Source: Candidatus Kuenenia stuttgartensis | GTDB taxonomy: Bacteria > Planctomycetota > UBA1135 > UBA2386 | Length of the DNA stretch: 5,983 nt | Direction: 5' to 3' | NCBI GenBank assembly: GCA_945861365.1 | Contig: CAMAUH010000284.1 | Coordinates: forward strand, 1 to 5,983 | Part shown: positions 1 through 5,983 of the stretch, piece after piece | Layout of the letters: each line of letters starts with the position of its first letter | Position numbering within the stretch: the stretch's first letter is position 1 | Program-made: the position numbers and the translations under genes | Notes under the pieces: generated by a model | Database searches by the model: none | Told to the model about the DNA's origin: nothing | What the model saw: the letters and a program-made list of their open reading frames with translations, nothing else

Positions 1-1753
1 GGCCTCGTTCGTGGCGGCTGCCGGCCGCGGCCCGCTGCTGCTCGCCGCAACCCTGGCCGTCGCGCAGGCCGCGTTGCCGCTGGCCGGCCTCGTCGCGCTG
101 ATGCGGCTGATCGATGCCGTCGGCGACGGCCTCGCTGGCCGCACCCCGACCACTGCTGCCATGGCTGCGGCAACCAGCGCCACCTTGCTGGCTGCTGGTG
201 TCGCCCTCGCCGGCAGCGTGCTGCGCAGCGTCGCCGCGCTGGCGAACGAACACACCGGCCGCCGCCTCGCCGACCTGCACACCGAGCGTGTGCAGCGGCA
301 CGCGGCACAACTGGATCTGGCGGCGTTCGACCGACCGGCCTTCCACGACCTGCTGCAGCGCGCCGGTGCCGAAGCGAGCCAGCGGCCCGTCCGTCTGCTG
401 CAGGACAGTCTCGCCGTGTCGGCGGCGCTGTGTGCCTTGGGTCTGATGAGCGCGCTGCTGTGGTTCGTCGAACCATGGCTGCCGTTGCTGGTTGCCGCGG
501 CGGCGGTGCCGCTGGCGTTCGTGCGCCGGCGCCACGCCGACCGTCGCTACCGCTGGCAGCAACAGCACAGCCAGGACCAGCGCGACATCGGCTACTTCGG
601 CGCCGTGCTGACGGGCCGCGCCAGCGCCAAGGACGTCCGCCTGCTCGGGCTGCTGGCCACGTTCGGCGATCGCTTGGCGCGCGGCCGCAGCCAGCTGCGC
701 GAGACCCTGCAGCGGTTGGCGCGGCACGGCGCGCGCGAGGAACTCGCGGTGCAGACGCTGGCCAGCGCCGGCTTGTTCGCTGCGTACTGGGTGCTCGCGC
801 GGGATGCGCTGGCGGGGGAGATCAGTCTCGGCGTGCTGGTGCTGCAGGCGCAGGCCGCGCAGCGCGCGCAGAACGGTGTGCGCGACCTGCTCGCCGCGAT
901 CGCCGGCGTTCGTGAGCACCGGCTGTTCCTGCGCCCGCTGGTGGACTTCCTGGCCATGCGCCCCGAACTCGTCGCGACTCCCCCGCCGGGCCACGTGGCA
1001 CCGGGAGCGCTGGCGCTGCGTCTCGATGGCGTCACCTTCCACTATCCGGAAGCCACCCAGGCGGCGCTGCGCGAGCTGACGTGCGCGATCGCGGCCGGCG
1101 AACGCGTGGCCGTGGTCGGTCACAATGGCTCCGGCAAGTCGACGTTGCTGAAGCTGCTGGCGCGGCTGTACGACCCGGCCGCGGGCCACGTGTTCGCGCA
1201 CGAAACGCCGCTCACCCATCTGGAACCCGCCAGCTACCGGGCCCGCGTCGCCGTGTTGCTGCAGGACAGCGCGCTGTACGAGCTGACGATTCGCGACAAC
1301 CTGCAGCTCGGCGCCGCGGCGCCGCTGGCTGACGACGTGCTCTGGCGAGCCCTCGAGACCACTGGACTCGCCGCGGCGATACGGGCGCTGCCGCAGGGTC
1401 TCGACACGTGGTGCTCGCGGCGGCACGAAGGCGGCGTCGACTGGAGCGCCGGCCAGGCGCGGCGCTTGTTGTTGGCGCGGGCGTTGGCGCAACCAGCCGA
1501 CCTGCTGCTGCTCGATGAACCGTTCGCGATGCTCGATCGGGACGGCTGTGCGCGACTCGCGACCGCGTTGGCCGAACTGCCGCGAACCAGGACGCTGGTG
1601 CTGATCGAACATCGCGCCGAAGCCCTGGCCAACGTCGATCGGGTGCTGGTGCTGGCGGCGGGCCGTCTGGTCGGCGATGGCAGCGTCGCATCGCTGGCGG
1701 CGAACTGTGGCCCGTTCCAGGCGCTGTTCCCGAACCCGAGCGCGCCGCGCTGA
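1..1753 (+). CDS. qhpF: ABC exporter (fused membrane + ATPase half-transporter), QhpF-like, 5' partial
   Basis: This is a half-size ABC exporter, expected to act as a homodimer in the inner membrane. The reading frame is open to base 1, and the first hydrophobic segment begins almost at once, so the true start probably lies upstream; a GTG at 11 would give 580 residues. Numbered from that GTG, hydrophobic segments lie near residues 8-36, 52-77, 133-170 (probably two helices) and 245-283. The ATPase domain occupies about 333-580: Walker A GHNGSGKST at 370-378, Q-loop Gln418, signature WSAGQ at 478-482 (not the usual LSGGQ), Walker B ending in Asp502-Glu503, D-loop Asp509 and switch His534. All catalytic residues are present. 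In Paracoccus QHNDH clusters, QhpF is the ABC protein needed to export the crosslinked gamma subunit. Assignment to that role rests on the neighbouring qhpADC genes; taken alone the protein could be any ABC exporter. Here it precedes qhpA instead of following qhpB. Confidence 0.8.
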   Translation, partial: ASFVAAAGRGPLLLAATLAVAQAALPLAGLVALMRLIDAVGDGLAGRTPTTAAMAAATSATLLAAGVALAGSVLRSVAALANEHTGRRLADLHTERVQRHAAQLDLAAFDRPAFHDLLQRAGAEASQRPVRLLQDSLAVSAALCALGLMSALLWFVEPWLPLLVAAAAVPLAFVRRRHADRRYRWQQQHSQDQRDIGYFGAVLTGRASAKDVRLLGLLATFGDRLARGRSQLRETLQRLARHGAREELAVQTLASAGLFAAYWVLARDALAGEISLGVLVLQAQAAQRAQNGVRDLLAAIAGVREHRLFLRPLVDFLAMRPELVATPPPGHVAPGALALRLDGVTFHYPEATQAALRELTCAIAAGERVAVVGHNGSGKSTLLKLLARLYDPAAGHVFAHETPLTHLEPASYRARVAVLLQDSALYELTIRDNLQLGAAAPLADDVLWRALETTGLAAAIRALPQGLDTWCSRRHEGGVDWSAGQARRLLLARALAQPADLLLLDEPFAMLDRDGCARLATALAELPRTRTLVLIEHRAEALANVDRVLVLAAGRLVGDGSVASLAANCGPFQALFPNPSAPR

Positions 1754-1761
1754 CGAACTTC

Positions 1762-1782
1762 GTGCAACTCCACAGGTTGCGC
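1762..1782 (+). other. Small hairpin just after the qhpF stop
   Basis: GTGCAAC (1762-1768) can pair with GTTGCGC (1776-1782) around a 7-nt loop, giving seven pairs including one G-T wobble. It begins 8 nt after the qhpF stop codon. No T tract follows, so it is not a convincing intrinsic terminator. It could be an RNA-processing or attenuation element between qhpF and qhpA, or chance in GC-rich DNA. The rest of the 101-nt gap shows no clear promoter. Confidence 0.3.
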
Positions 1783-1842
1783 GGATGCGAGCGAAGGTAT
1801 GGTCCCGCACCGCGGCACGAGCCGCAGCACCCCTTGCCCAGC

Positions 1843-1846
1843 GGAG
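1843..1846 (+). promoter_or_regulatory. Ribosome binding site of qhpA
   Basis: GGAG ends 8 nt before the GTG at 1855, a normal spacing. This site decides the qhpA start: a more upstream in-frame GTG at 1762 lacks a comparable site and would put a polar, Arg/His-rich stretch in front of the signal peptide. Confidence 0.6.
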
Positions 1847-1854
1847 CCCCCGGC

Positions 1855-3969
1855 GTGCAGAGCCTCGTCAGTTCGCTTTTCGTCGCATCCTGCATCCTGC
1901 TCGCACCTTGCTGGCCCCAGGTGCCAGCCCCGGTGGTGCCGGCGCACCCCGCCGCACCGACGCCCACGCCGCCAGCTACAAGCGGCGCGCCGGCGACCCC
2001 GGCCGCCGCGGTGACGGCTCCACCCGCGGAAGCCCAGGATCCCGCGAAGCCGGAAGGCGAAGCGTCCGCCGATGCGAAGAAGCCGAACCGGCGCGGCATC
2101 GCCATCAGCGACCCGCTGGTGCACACCCACTGCATGCGCTGCCACGCGATCGACGACAAGCAGCAGATGACGCGCATCTCCTACGTGCGCAAATCGCCGG
2201 AGGGATGGAGCGAGACCCTCAAGCGCATGGGGCGGTTGCACGGATTGCAGCTGTCGCCGCAGGACGCCAAGCAACTGGTGCGCACGCTGTCGAACTCCAA
2301 CGGCCTCGCGCGCAGCGAAGCCGAGCGCGGCCTCTACGAGAGCGAGCGGCGCGTGCACTGGTCCGAGGAGAGCCAGGACCAGGACTTCCGGCGCGCGTGC
2401 GCCGAATGCCACCCGCTCGGCCGCGTGCTGCTGCAGCAGCGTGATGACGAGGAATGGCAGCTGCTGCGCGCGACCCACGTCGCGATGTTCCCGCTGGCGC
2501 GCGGCCAGATGGGCGGCGGCCCGCCCGAGGACGAATCGCGCCGCTTCGGCGGCGGCAACTTCGGCGGCGGCGGCGGCGGTGGCAACGCCGGGGCTGCCAA
2601 CGCTGGCGCTGGCGCGCGCGGGGGCCGCGGCGGTCGCGGTGGCGAGGCGGCGCCGGGTGGCAACACCCCACCGCCGGCCCCCACGCAGAGCGTCGGCGAC
2701 CGCGTGCTGCAGAAGCTCGCCAAGGACCAACCGCTGTTCAGCCCGGCGTGGGAGAGTTGGAGCAAGAATCGCCGCGAAGTGCCGCTCGCGGGCACCTGGA
2801 CGGTCAGCGGCCACGAGACGGGGCGCGGCGACCTGTTCGGCACCGCGAGCCTGAAGCGCGTCGATGCCGACGAGTACGAGATCACGTGGAACCTGCGCGC
2901 GACCGATGGCTCCACCATCGCTCGCACCGGCAAGGGCCTGCTGTACGCCGGCTACTCGTGGCGCGGCCGCAGCCAGGAAGGCGGCGACAGCAAGGCAGCG
3001 GCGTGGCGCGAAGTGCTGCTGCTCGACGATGCGTGGCAGACGCTGCGCGGCCGCCTGTTCACGGGCAACTACGACGAACTCGGTGTCGACGTCACGTTGG
3101 TGCGCGACCTCGGCCGGCCGCGCGTGCTCGCCGTCGATGGTGCCGCGATCGCGGTGCCGAGCACCGGCCACCGCCTGACGGTGCAAGGTGAGGCGTTCCC
3201 GGCGAACGTCGCCGCGACCGATTTCTTCGTCGGCGAAGGCCTGTCGATCACCGGTGTCGAACGCCGTTCCGATCGTGAGCTCGTGCTCGTCGTCGACGCT
3301 TCGGTCGGCACCGAGCTCGGTGTGCGCACCGTCGCGTTCGGCAGCGATCCGGGCAGCGCCCAGGTCACGCTGTACGACACCGTCGACTACATCCGGGTTC
3401 GACCGCTGCAGGGCCTCGCACGCGTGGGCGGCGCCAAGCATCCGAACCAGCTCGAGCGCTACGAGGCCTACGCGGTGCACCGCGGCAAGGACGAGAAGCC
3501 GTACACCGACGACGACGTCGACCTGTTCCAGGTGCGGCCGAAGTGGAGCCTCGCCGAGTTCAAGGTGCGCGAGAACGACGACGACCTGCAGTTCGTCGGC
3601 AGCATCGATCCGGTCACGGGCGTGTTCACGCCGGCGGTCGACGGTCCGAATCCGGCGCGCAAGTGGCAGGCGAACAACATCGGCGACGTGTTCGTGATGG
3701 CCGAGATCGAACTCGAAGTCGTCGTGCGGCCCGAGCCGAAGAAGGTGGATCCAGCGAAGGACGACAAGGTGAAGGACGACAAGCCGCCCGTCGGCGATGG
3801 CGCCGAGAAAGCCACGGAAGCGAAGCCTGCAACTCCCCCGCCGGTGGCCAAACCCGCCGAGACAGCCCCGATCGTGCGCGCGAAGAAGACCTTCCTGGCC
3901 CGCAGCCACCTGCTGGTGTCGGTGCCGATCTACATGCGTTGGGCCCGACTGGACTGGGAGGATCGCTAG
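1855..3969 (+). CDS. qhpA: Quinohemoprotein amine dehydrogenase alpha subunit (dihaem cytochrome c)
   Basis: This is the alpha subunit of periplasmic QHNDH, which passes electrons from the CTQ of the gamma subunit through two c-type haems to a soluble acceptor. The chosen GTG start gives 704 residues; a hydrophobic stretch at 3-20 followed by a Pro/Ala-rich region resembles a signal peptide, although no basic residue precedes it. The haem motifs are CMRCH at 93-97 and CAECH at 182-186. Between them, a segment with Trp118, a KRMGRLHG stretch (124-130) and NSNGLARSEAE is typical of the dihaem domain; Met125 and Met211 or Met219 are possible axial ligands (inference). After about residue 290 come the beta-rich domains, opening with GTWTVSGHETGRGDLFG, a stretch I associate with this family. 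I recall alpha subunits of about 500-550 residues; the excess here is explained by three low-complexity segments, listed separately. The TAG stop overlaps the qhpD start by one base. Confidence 0.9.
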   Translation: MQSLVSSLFVASCILLAPCWPQVPAPVVPAHPAAPTPTPPATSGAPATPAAAVTAPPAEAQDPAKPEGEASADAKKPNRRGIAISDPLVHTHCMRCHAIDDKQQMTRISYVRKSPEGWSETLKRMGRLHGLQLSPQDAKQLVRTLSNSNGLARSEAERGLYESERRVHWSEESQDQDFRRACAECHPLGRVLLQQRDDEEWQLLRATHVAMFPLARGQMGGGPPEDESRRFGGGNFGGGGGGGNAGAANAGAGARGGRGGRGGEAAPGGNTPPPAPTQSVGDRVLQKLAKDQPLFSPAWESWSKNRREVPLAGTWTVSGHETGRGDLFGTASLKRVDADEYEITWNLRATDGSTIARTGKGLLYAGYSWRGRSQEGGDSKAAAWREVLLLDDAWQTLRGRLFTGNYDELGVDVTLVRDLGRPRVLAVDGAAIAVPSTGHRLTVQGEAFPANVAATDFFVGEGLSITGVERRSDRELVLVVDASVGTELGVRTVAFGSDPGSAQVTLYDTVDYIRVRPLQGLARVGGAKHPNQLERYEAYAVHRGKDEKPYTDDDVDLFQVRPKWSLAEFKVRENDDDLQFVGSIDPVTGVFTPAVDGPNPARKWQANNIGDVFVMAEIELEVVVRPEPKKVDPAKDDKVKDDKPPVGDGAEKATEAKPATPPPVAKPAETAPIVRAKKTFLARSHLLVSVPIYMRWARLDWEDR
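1924..2094 (+). other. Pro/Ala-rich linker at the N terminus of QhpA
   Basis: Residues about 24-80 of QhpA, between the signal peptide and the first haem domain, consist mostly of Pro, Ala and Thr and then turn charged (AEAQDPAKPEGEA). The stretch is predicted to be disordered and would hold the enzyme on a flexible tail after export. The QhpB precursor starts in the same style, including the short motif AQDP, so the style probably belongs to the host's exported proteins and is not specific to QhpA. Confidence 0.7.
2512..2688 (+). repeat. Gly-rich low-complexity insert in QhpA
   Basis: This encodes about 59 residues (220-278) with a run of seven Gly, a NAGAANAGAGA stretch, three RGG triplets and a Pro-rich end. 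The DNA is a degenerate GGC-type repeat. It lies right after the second haem motif and Met219, and before the helix leading into the beta domains. The reading frame and the conserved sequence continue on both sides, so it is an in-frame insertion and not a frameshift. I do not recall such a segment in characterised QHNDH alpha subunits. Confidence 0.8.
3730..3888 (+). other. Lys/Asp/Pro-rich insert near the C terminus of QhpA
   Basis: Residues about 626-678 are rich in Lys, Asp, Glu, Pro and Ala (for example DPAKDDKVKDDKPP) and separate two strand-like segments, AEIELEVVVR and FLARSHLLVSVPIY. The latter pair looks like adjacent strands of the last beta domain of the alpha subunit, so the charged stretch probably replaces a short surface loop. 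Confidence 0.65.
3956..3962 (+). promoter_or_regulatory. Ribosome binding site of qhpD
   Basis: GGGAGGA lies inside the end of qhpA and stops 6 nt before the GTG at 3969. It is the strongest Shine-Dalgarno match in the window and fixes the qhpD start on a GTG that overlaps the qhpA TAG stop by one base. Confidence 0.8.
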
Positions 3970-5405
3970 TGCAACTCCGCACCGTTCTGCATCGCCGCTT
4001 CCGCGGCGATGGCGAAACCGACTTCGTCTACGTCGCCACCTCGGCGGCGATCCTCGGCGTCGATGCCCCGACCGGAGCGATCGTCGACGCGTTCGCGACT
4101 GCTTCGGGTCGCGATGACGAACAGTGGCTCGCCGAACAACCCGATGCCGCGCAGGCCGCGAGCTCGCTGCACGACCTGATCGACCTCGGCGTGATCCGCC
4201 CGGTCGGCGAGGCGCAGGCGCCGCGAGCCCAGCTGCCGCCGATGCCGTTCCCGCTGGCGACGCTGGTGCTCAACGTCACCAACAAGTGCAACCTGTCGTG
4301 CACGTATTGCTACGAGTACGGCGAGGATCGCCTGACCGCGGGCACCGGCAGCAAGGGAGCTGGCAAGGCGCGCATGGAGGACGACACCGCGCGGCAGTCG
4401 ATCGACTTCCTGCTGCGCAACTGCGGCGACCGGCCGCAGGTGTCGATCACGTTCTTCGGCGGCGAGACGCTGCTGAACTTCCCGGCGATCCGCACCGCGG
4501 TCGAGTATGCCGAGCAACGCGCGACCGCACTGCGCAAGCGCGTGCACTACTCGTTGACCACCAACGCGACGTTGCTGACCGACGAGGTCATCGACTTCCT
4601 GACGCAGCATCGCTTCGGCATCACGGTGTCGATCGACGGCGACCAGAAGGAACAGGATCGCCACCGCACCTTCCAGAAGGGCGTCGGCAGCTTCGCGACG
4701 ATCGCGCCGCGCATCCAGCTGCTGGTCGCCAAGAACAAGGAACGCAAGGGTCGTTCGCTCGGCGCGCGCGTGACGCTGACCGCGGGGGCAGCACCGGTGC
4801 CCGACACCTACCGCTTCCTGACGCAGGAGCTCGGCTTCGACGAGGTCGGCTTCGCGCCGGTCACCGCCGGGCTCGGCCGCACCTACGCGCTCGGCGAACT
4901 CGGCTACGAGCGGCTGCTGCGCGAGTTCGGGGAACTGGCCGAGGACTACATCGCGGCGGCGATCCGCGGTGAATCGCATGGCTTCGCCAACCTCGGCGAC
5001 CTGTTGCGCGAACTGCACCAGGGCGTCAACAAGGCGCACCCGTGCGGTGCTGGACTCGGCCTGCTCGGCGTGTCGACCGAAGGCGACATCGGCTTGTGCC
5101 ATCGCTTCGTCGAGTCGAAGGACCACGAACTCGGCAACGTCGCGACCGGCCTCGACGAGGCGGCGCGCACGTCGTTCCTGCAGCGCGCGCACGTCGACAC
5201 CAAGACCGACTGCACGAAGTGCTTCGCGCGCCCGCTGTGCGCCGGCGGCTGCTACCACGAAGCGCACGTGCGCTACGGCGACGCCACCAAGGCCAACCTG
5301 CACTACTGCGAGTGGATCCGCGGCTTCGTCGATCTCGGCCTGCGCAGCTACGGCCGCATCCTGTCGCGCAATCCACGGTTCTTCGCGAGGTTCGAAACGT
5401 CATGA
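3969..5405 (+). CDS. qhpD: Radical-SAM/SPASM peptide-crosslinking enzyme (QHNDH maturase)
   Basis: QhpD forms the intrapeptidyl Cys-to-Asp/Glu thioether bonds in the QhpC precursor, using S-adenosylmethionine and iron-sulfur clusters in the cytoplasm (established in Paracoccus). The GTG start gives 478 residues, very close to the roughly 476 I recall for the Paracoccus enzyme. Residues 1-90 form a leader-binding-like N-terminal region. The radical-SAM motif CX3CX2C is Cys107, Cys111 and Cys114, followed by a GGE-type motif in FFGGETLLNF. The C-terminal SPASM cluster ligands match the full seven-Cys pattern: Cys359-X17-Cys377 (with the inner GX4C), Cys415-X2-Cys418-X5-Cys424-X3-Cys428, then Cys447. 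All ligands for three [4Fe-4S] clusters are therefore present. The stop codon overlaps the qhpC start as ATGA, which fits coupled synthesis of enzyme and substrate. Other SPASM peptide maturases look similar, but the adjacent QhpC peptide makes this assignment strong. Confidence 0.95.
   Translation: MQLRTVLHRRFRGDGETDFVYVATSAAILGVDAPTGAIVDAFATASGRDDEQWLAEQPDAAQAASSLHDLIDLGVIRPVGEAQAPRAQLPPMPFPLATLVLNVTNKCNLSCTYCYEYGEDRLTAGTGSKGAGKARMEDDTARQSIDFLLRNCGDRPQVSITFFGGETLLNFPAIRTAVEYAEQRATALRKRVHYSLTTNATLLTDEVIDFLTQHRFGITVSIDGDQKEQDRHRTFQKGVGSFATIAPRIQLLVAKNKERKGRSLGARVTLTAGAAPVPDTYRFLTQELGFDEVGFAPVTAGLGRTYALGELGYERLLREFGELAEDYIAAAIRGESHGFANLGDLLRELHQGVNKAHPCGAGLGLLGVSTEGDIGLCHRFVESKDHELGNVATGLDEAARTSFLQRAHVDTKTDCTKCFARPLCAGGCYHEAHVRYGDATKANLHYCEWIRGFVDLGLRSYGRILSRNPRFFARFETS
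5387..5390 (+). promoter_or_regulatory. Probable ribosome binding site of qhpC
   Basis: GAGG inside the end of qhpD lies 11 nt before the ATG at 5402, slightly long but usable. It supports the ATG over the in-frame GTG codons at 5432 and 5438, which have no good site. The ATGA overlap would also allow reinitiation by ribosomes finishing qhpD. Confidence 0.5.
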
Positions 5406-5782
5406 CGAACACCGATCCGGTTCCCCCACCCGTGAACGTGCCGCGCCCCCGCGCGCGCATCCTCGCGTGCAACCAGAAGGCGCGGCAGCTCGCTGCCCTG
5501 GTCCTGGCGCAGCGCGGCGACACCCGCGCCCTGACGCAGGACCCACCGCCGACGCAGTATCCGTACGGCTGCACGACGATCTTCGCACCCGGCTGGGAGG
5601 TCGACTCGAGCAACGGCACGCACGGCCTCTGCCAGCCGATCGAGCGCGATCTCTACGACTGCTACCACACGTGCTACTGGCCGGCCCAGGTGCCGGATGG
5701 CGTCACCAACGCGCCATCGTGGACGTCGTCGTGCGGGGCGCCGATGCAGGACTGGAAGTCCATCGACCTGGTGTTCCCGTGA
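5402..5782 (+). CDS. qhpC: QHNDH gamma subunit precursor, the CTQ-bearing crosslinked peptide
   Basis: This 126-residue precursor becomes the catalytic gamma subunit, which holds the cysteine tryptophylquinone and oxidises primary amines. Using the Pseudomonas putida mature numbering as I recall it, every crosslinking residue is present at a constant offset of 50: Cys57-Glu66 (7-16), Cys77-Asp83 (27-33), Cys91-Asp99 (41-49), and the CTQ pair Cys87-Trp93 (37-43). The stretch WPAQVPD at 93-99 is the family hallmark, and Asp83 corresponds to the proposed catalytic base. There is no classical signal peptide, as expected for a peptide modified in the cytoplasm and then exported by QhpF. The leader of about 50 residues is longer than the 28 I recall in Paracoccus and starts Pro-rich (TDPVPPPVNVPRPR). 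Oddities are a fifth core cysteine (Cys111), a leader cysteine (Cys23), and Ala62 where I recall Asp12. The stop overlaps the next ATG as TGATG. Confidence 0.95.
   Translation: MTNTDPVPPPVNVPRPRARILACNQKARQLAALVLAQRGDTRALTQDPPPTQYPYGCTTIFAPGWEVDSSNGTHGLCQPIERDLYDCYHTCYWPAQVPDGVTNAPSWTSSCGAPMQDWKSIDLVFP
5570..5698 (+). other. Crosslinked core of QhpC (Cys57 to Asp99)
   Basis: This segment contains all residues predicted to form the three Cys-acid thioethers and CTQ. Spacings are Cys57+9 to Glu66, +11 to Cys77, +6 to Asp83, +4 to Cys87, +4 to Cys91, +2 to Trp93 and +6 to Asp99. They equal those of the characterised gamma subunits without any insertion or deletion. Confidence 0.9.
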
Positions 5783-5983
5783 TGCGCACCGTCCTTTTGA
5801 AGTCGCTGGCGACGGGCCTTTCGCTGCTGCTGGCGGCATTGCCGATGGCGCAGGATCCGGCGCCGACGCCGCCACCTGCTCCGGCCCCCGCCCCGACGCC
5901 CGCTCCGGCGACGAACGAGACGCGCCCGGCCGAGACGCCGCCCCCCGCCAACAACGCCAGCAACCCCACCGCGGCGCCGCAGG
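5782..5983 (+). CDS. qhpB: Probable QHNDH beta subunit, 3' partial (only the secretion signal and linker visible)
   Basis: The ATG at 5782 overlaps the qhpC stop by one base, and no Shine-Dalgarno site lies nearby, so translation probably depends on coupling to qhpC. The 67 visible residues start with a signal peptide (Arg2 and Lys7, hydrophobic core about 9-20, cleavage perhaps after the Ala in LPMAQD) and continue with a Pro/Ala-rich, probably disordered linker from residue 26 to the window edge. None of the conserved beta-propeller is inside the window, so the name rests on position: in known clusters qhpB follows qhpC directly. The beta subunit is a seven-bladed propeller that cradles the gamma subunit. 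The linker is not something I recall in characterised QhpB. Another secreted protein is possible. Confidence 0.65.
   Translation, partial: MRTVLLKSLATGLSLLLAALPMAQDPAPTPPPAPAPAPTPAPATNETRPAETPPPANNASNPTAAPQ

Noticed and set aside
1777..1803. Promoter-like pair TTGCGC and TATGGT upstream of qhpA
   Set aside because: The spacer is only 15 nt and both boxes are poor matches; such pairs arise easily by chance, and qhpF could be cotranscribed with qhpA.
1762..1854. In-frame GTG at 1762 as an alternative qhpA start, adding 31 residues
   Set aside because: It has no good ribosome binding site and would bury the signal peptide behind a polar, basic segment; the GTG at 1855 has GGAG at the right spacing.
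1855..1914. QhpA as a lipoprotein (VASC or LAPC near the N terminus)
   Set aside because: VASC is too close to the start, and LAPC has Pro before the Cys; neither fits a normal lipobox.
1234..3909. Long open frame of 891 codons on the minus strand opposite qhpF and qhpA
   Set aside because: It is a by-product of GC-rich codon bias; it crosses two well-supported genes and its product is low-complexity without recognisable domains.
1762..3978. The 10-nt sequence GTGCAACTCC at 1762-1771, found again at the qhpD start (3969-3978)
   Set aside because: It is too short to indicate duplication or a regulatory repeat, and the flanks diverge immediately.
5099..5619. Overlapping Arg-rich open frames on both strands around qhpD and qhpC
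   Set aside because: They are shadows of the real frames; their composition is Arg/Ala-rich with no motifs, whereas the real frames carry exact family motifs.

Overview
The window holds most of a quinohemoprotein amine dehydrogenase (QHNDH, also peaABCD) operon, with every gene on the + strand. QHNDH is a periplasmic amine-oxidising enzyme of alpha-beta-gamma composition. Its small gamma subunit carries a cysteine tryptophylquinone (CTQ) cofactor and several Cys-to-Asp/Glu thioether bridges, which are installed by the radical-SAM enzyme QhpD. The identification rests on five sequential signatures: a 5'-truncated ABC exporter (qhpF), a secreted protein with two CXXCH haem motifs plus the typical beta-rich alpha-subunit domains (qhpA), a radical-SAM/SPASM protein (qhpD), a short Cys-rich peptide in which every known crosslinking residue is present at the right spacing (qhpC), and the first 67 codons of a secreted protein in the qhpB position.

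Layout: 1-1753 qhpF (5' end outside the window); 1754-1854 a 101-nt gap with a small hairpin and the qhpA ribosome binding site; 1855-3969 qhpA; 3969-5405 qhpD; 5402-5782 qhpC; 5782-5983 start of qhpB. The last four genes overlap by 1, 4 and 1 nt (TAGTG, ATGA, TGATG), so they are almost certainly one translationally coupled unit. No RNA gene, mobile element or CRISPR array is visible, and no stretch over 300 nt lacks a gene.

How the genes work together (established for Paracoccus and Pseudomonas QHNDH, inferred here): QhpD binds the QhpC precursor in the cytoplasm and makes the thioether bridges. QhpF exports the bridged peptide. A protease (QhpE) removes the leader, and a flavin monooxygenase (QhpG) helps make the quinone. 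The mature gamma subunit then assembles with the dihaem alpha subunit and the beta propeller. qhpE, qhpG and a regulator are not in the window and may lie just outside it.

The source is a GC-rich Gram-negative-type bacterium. Long Pro/Ala, Gly and Lys/Pro low-complexity segments in the secreted subunits, an F-A-D-C-B gene order unlike the A-D-C-B-F-E-G order I recall for Paracoccus, and a long Pro-rich QhpC leader suggest a lineage away from the well-studied Proteobacteria, possibly Planctomycetota; that assignment is a guess. The most notable points are a fifth cysteine in the QhpC core, six residues before an Asp (the same spacing as a known Cys-Asp bridge), and an Ala where I recall a conserved active-site-region Asp.
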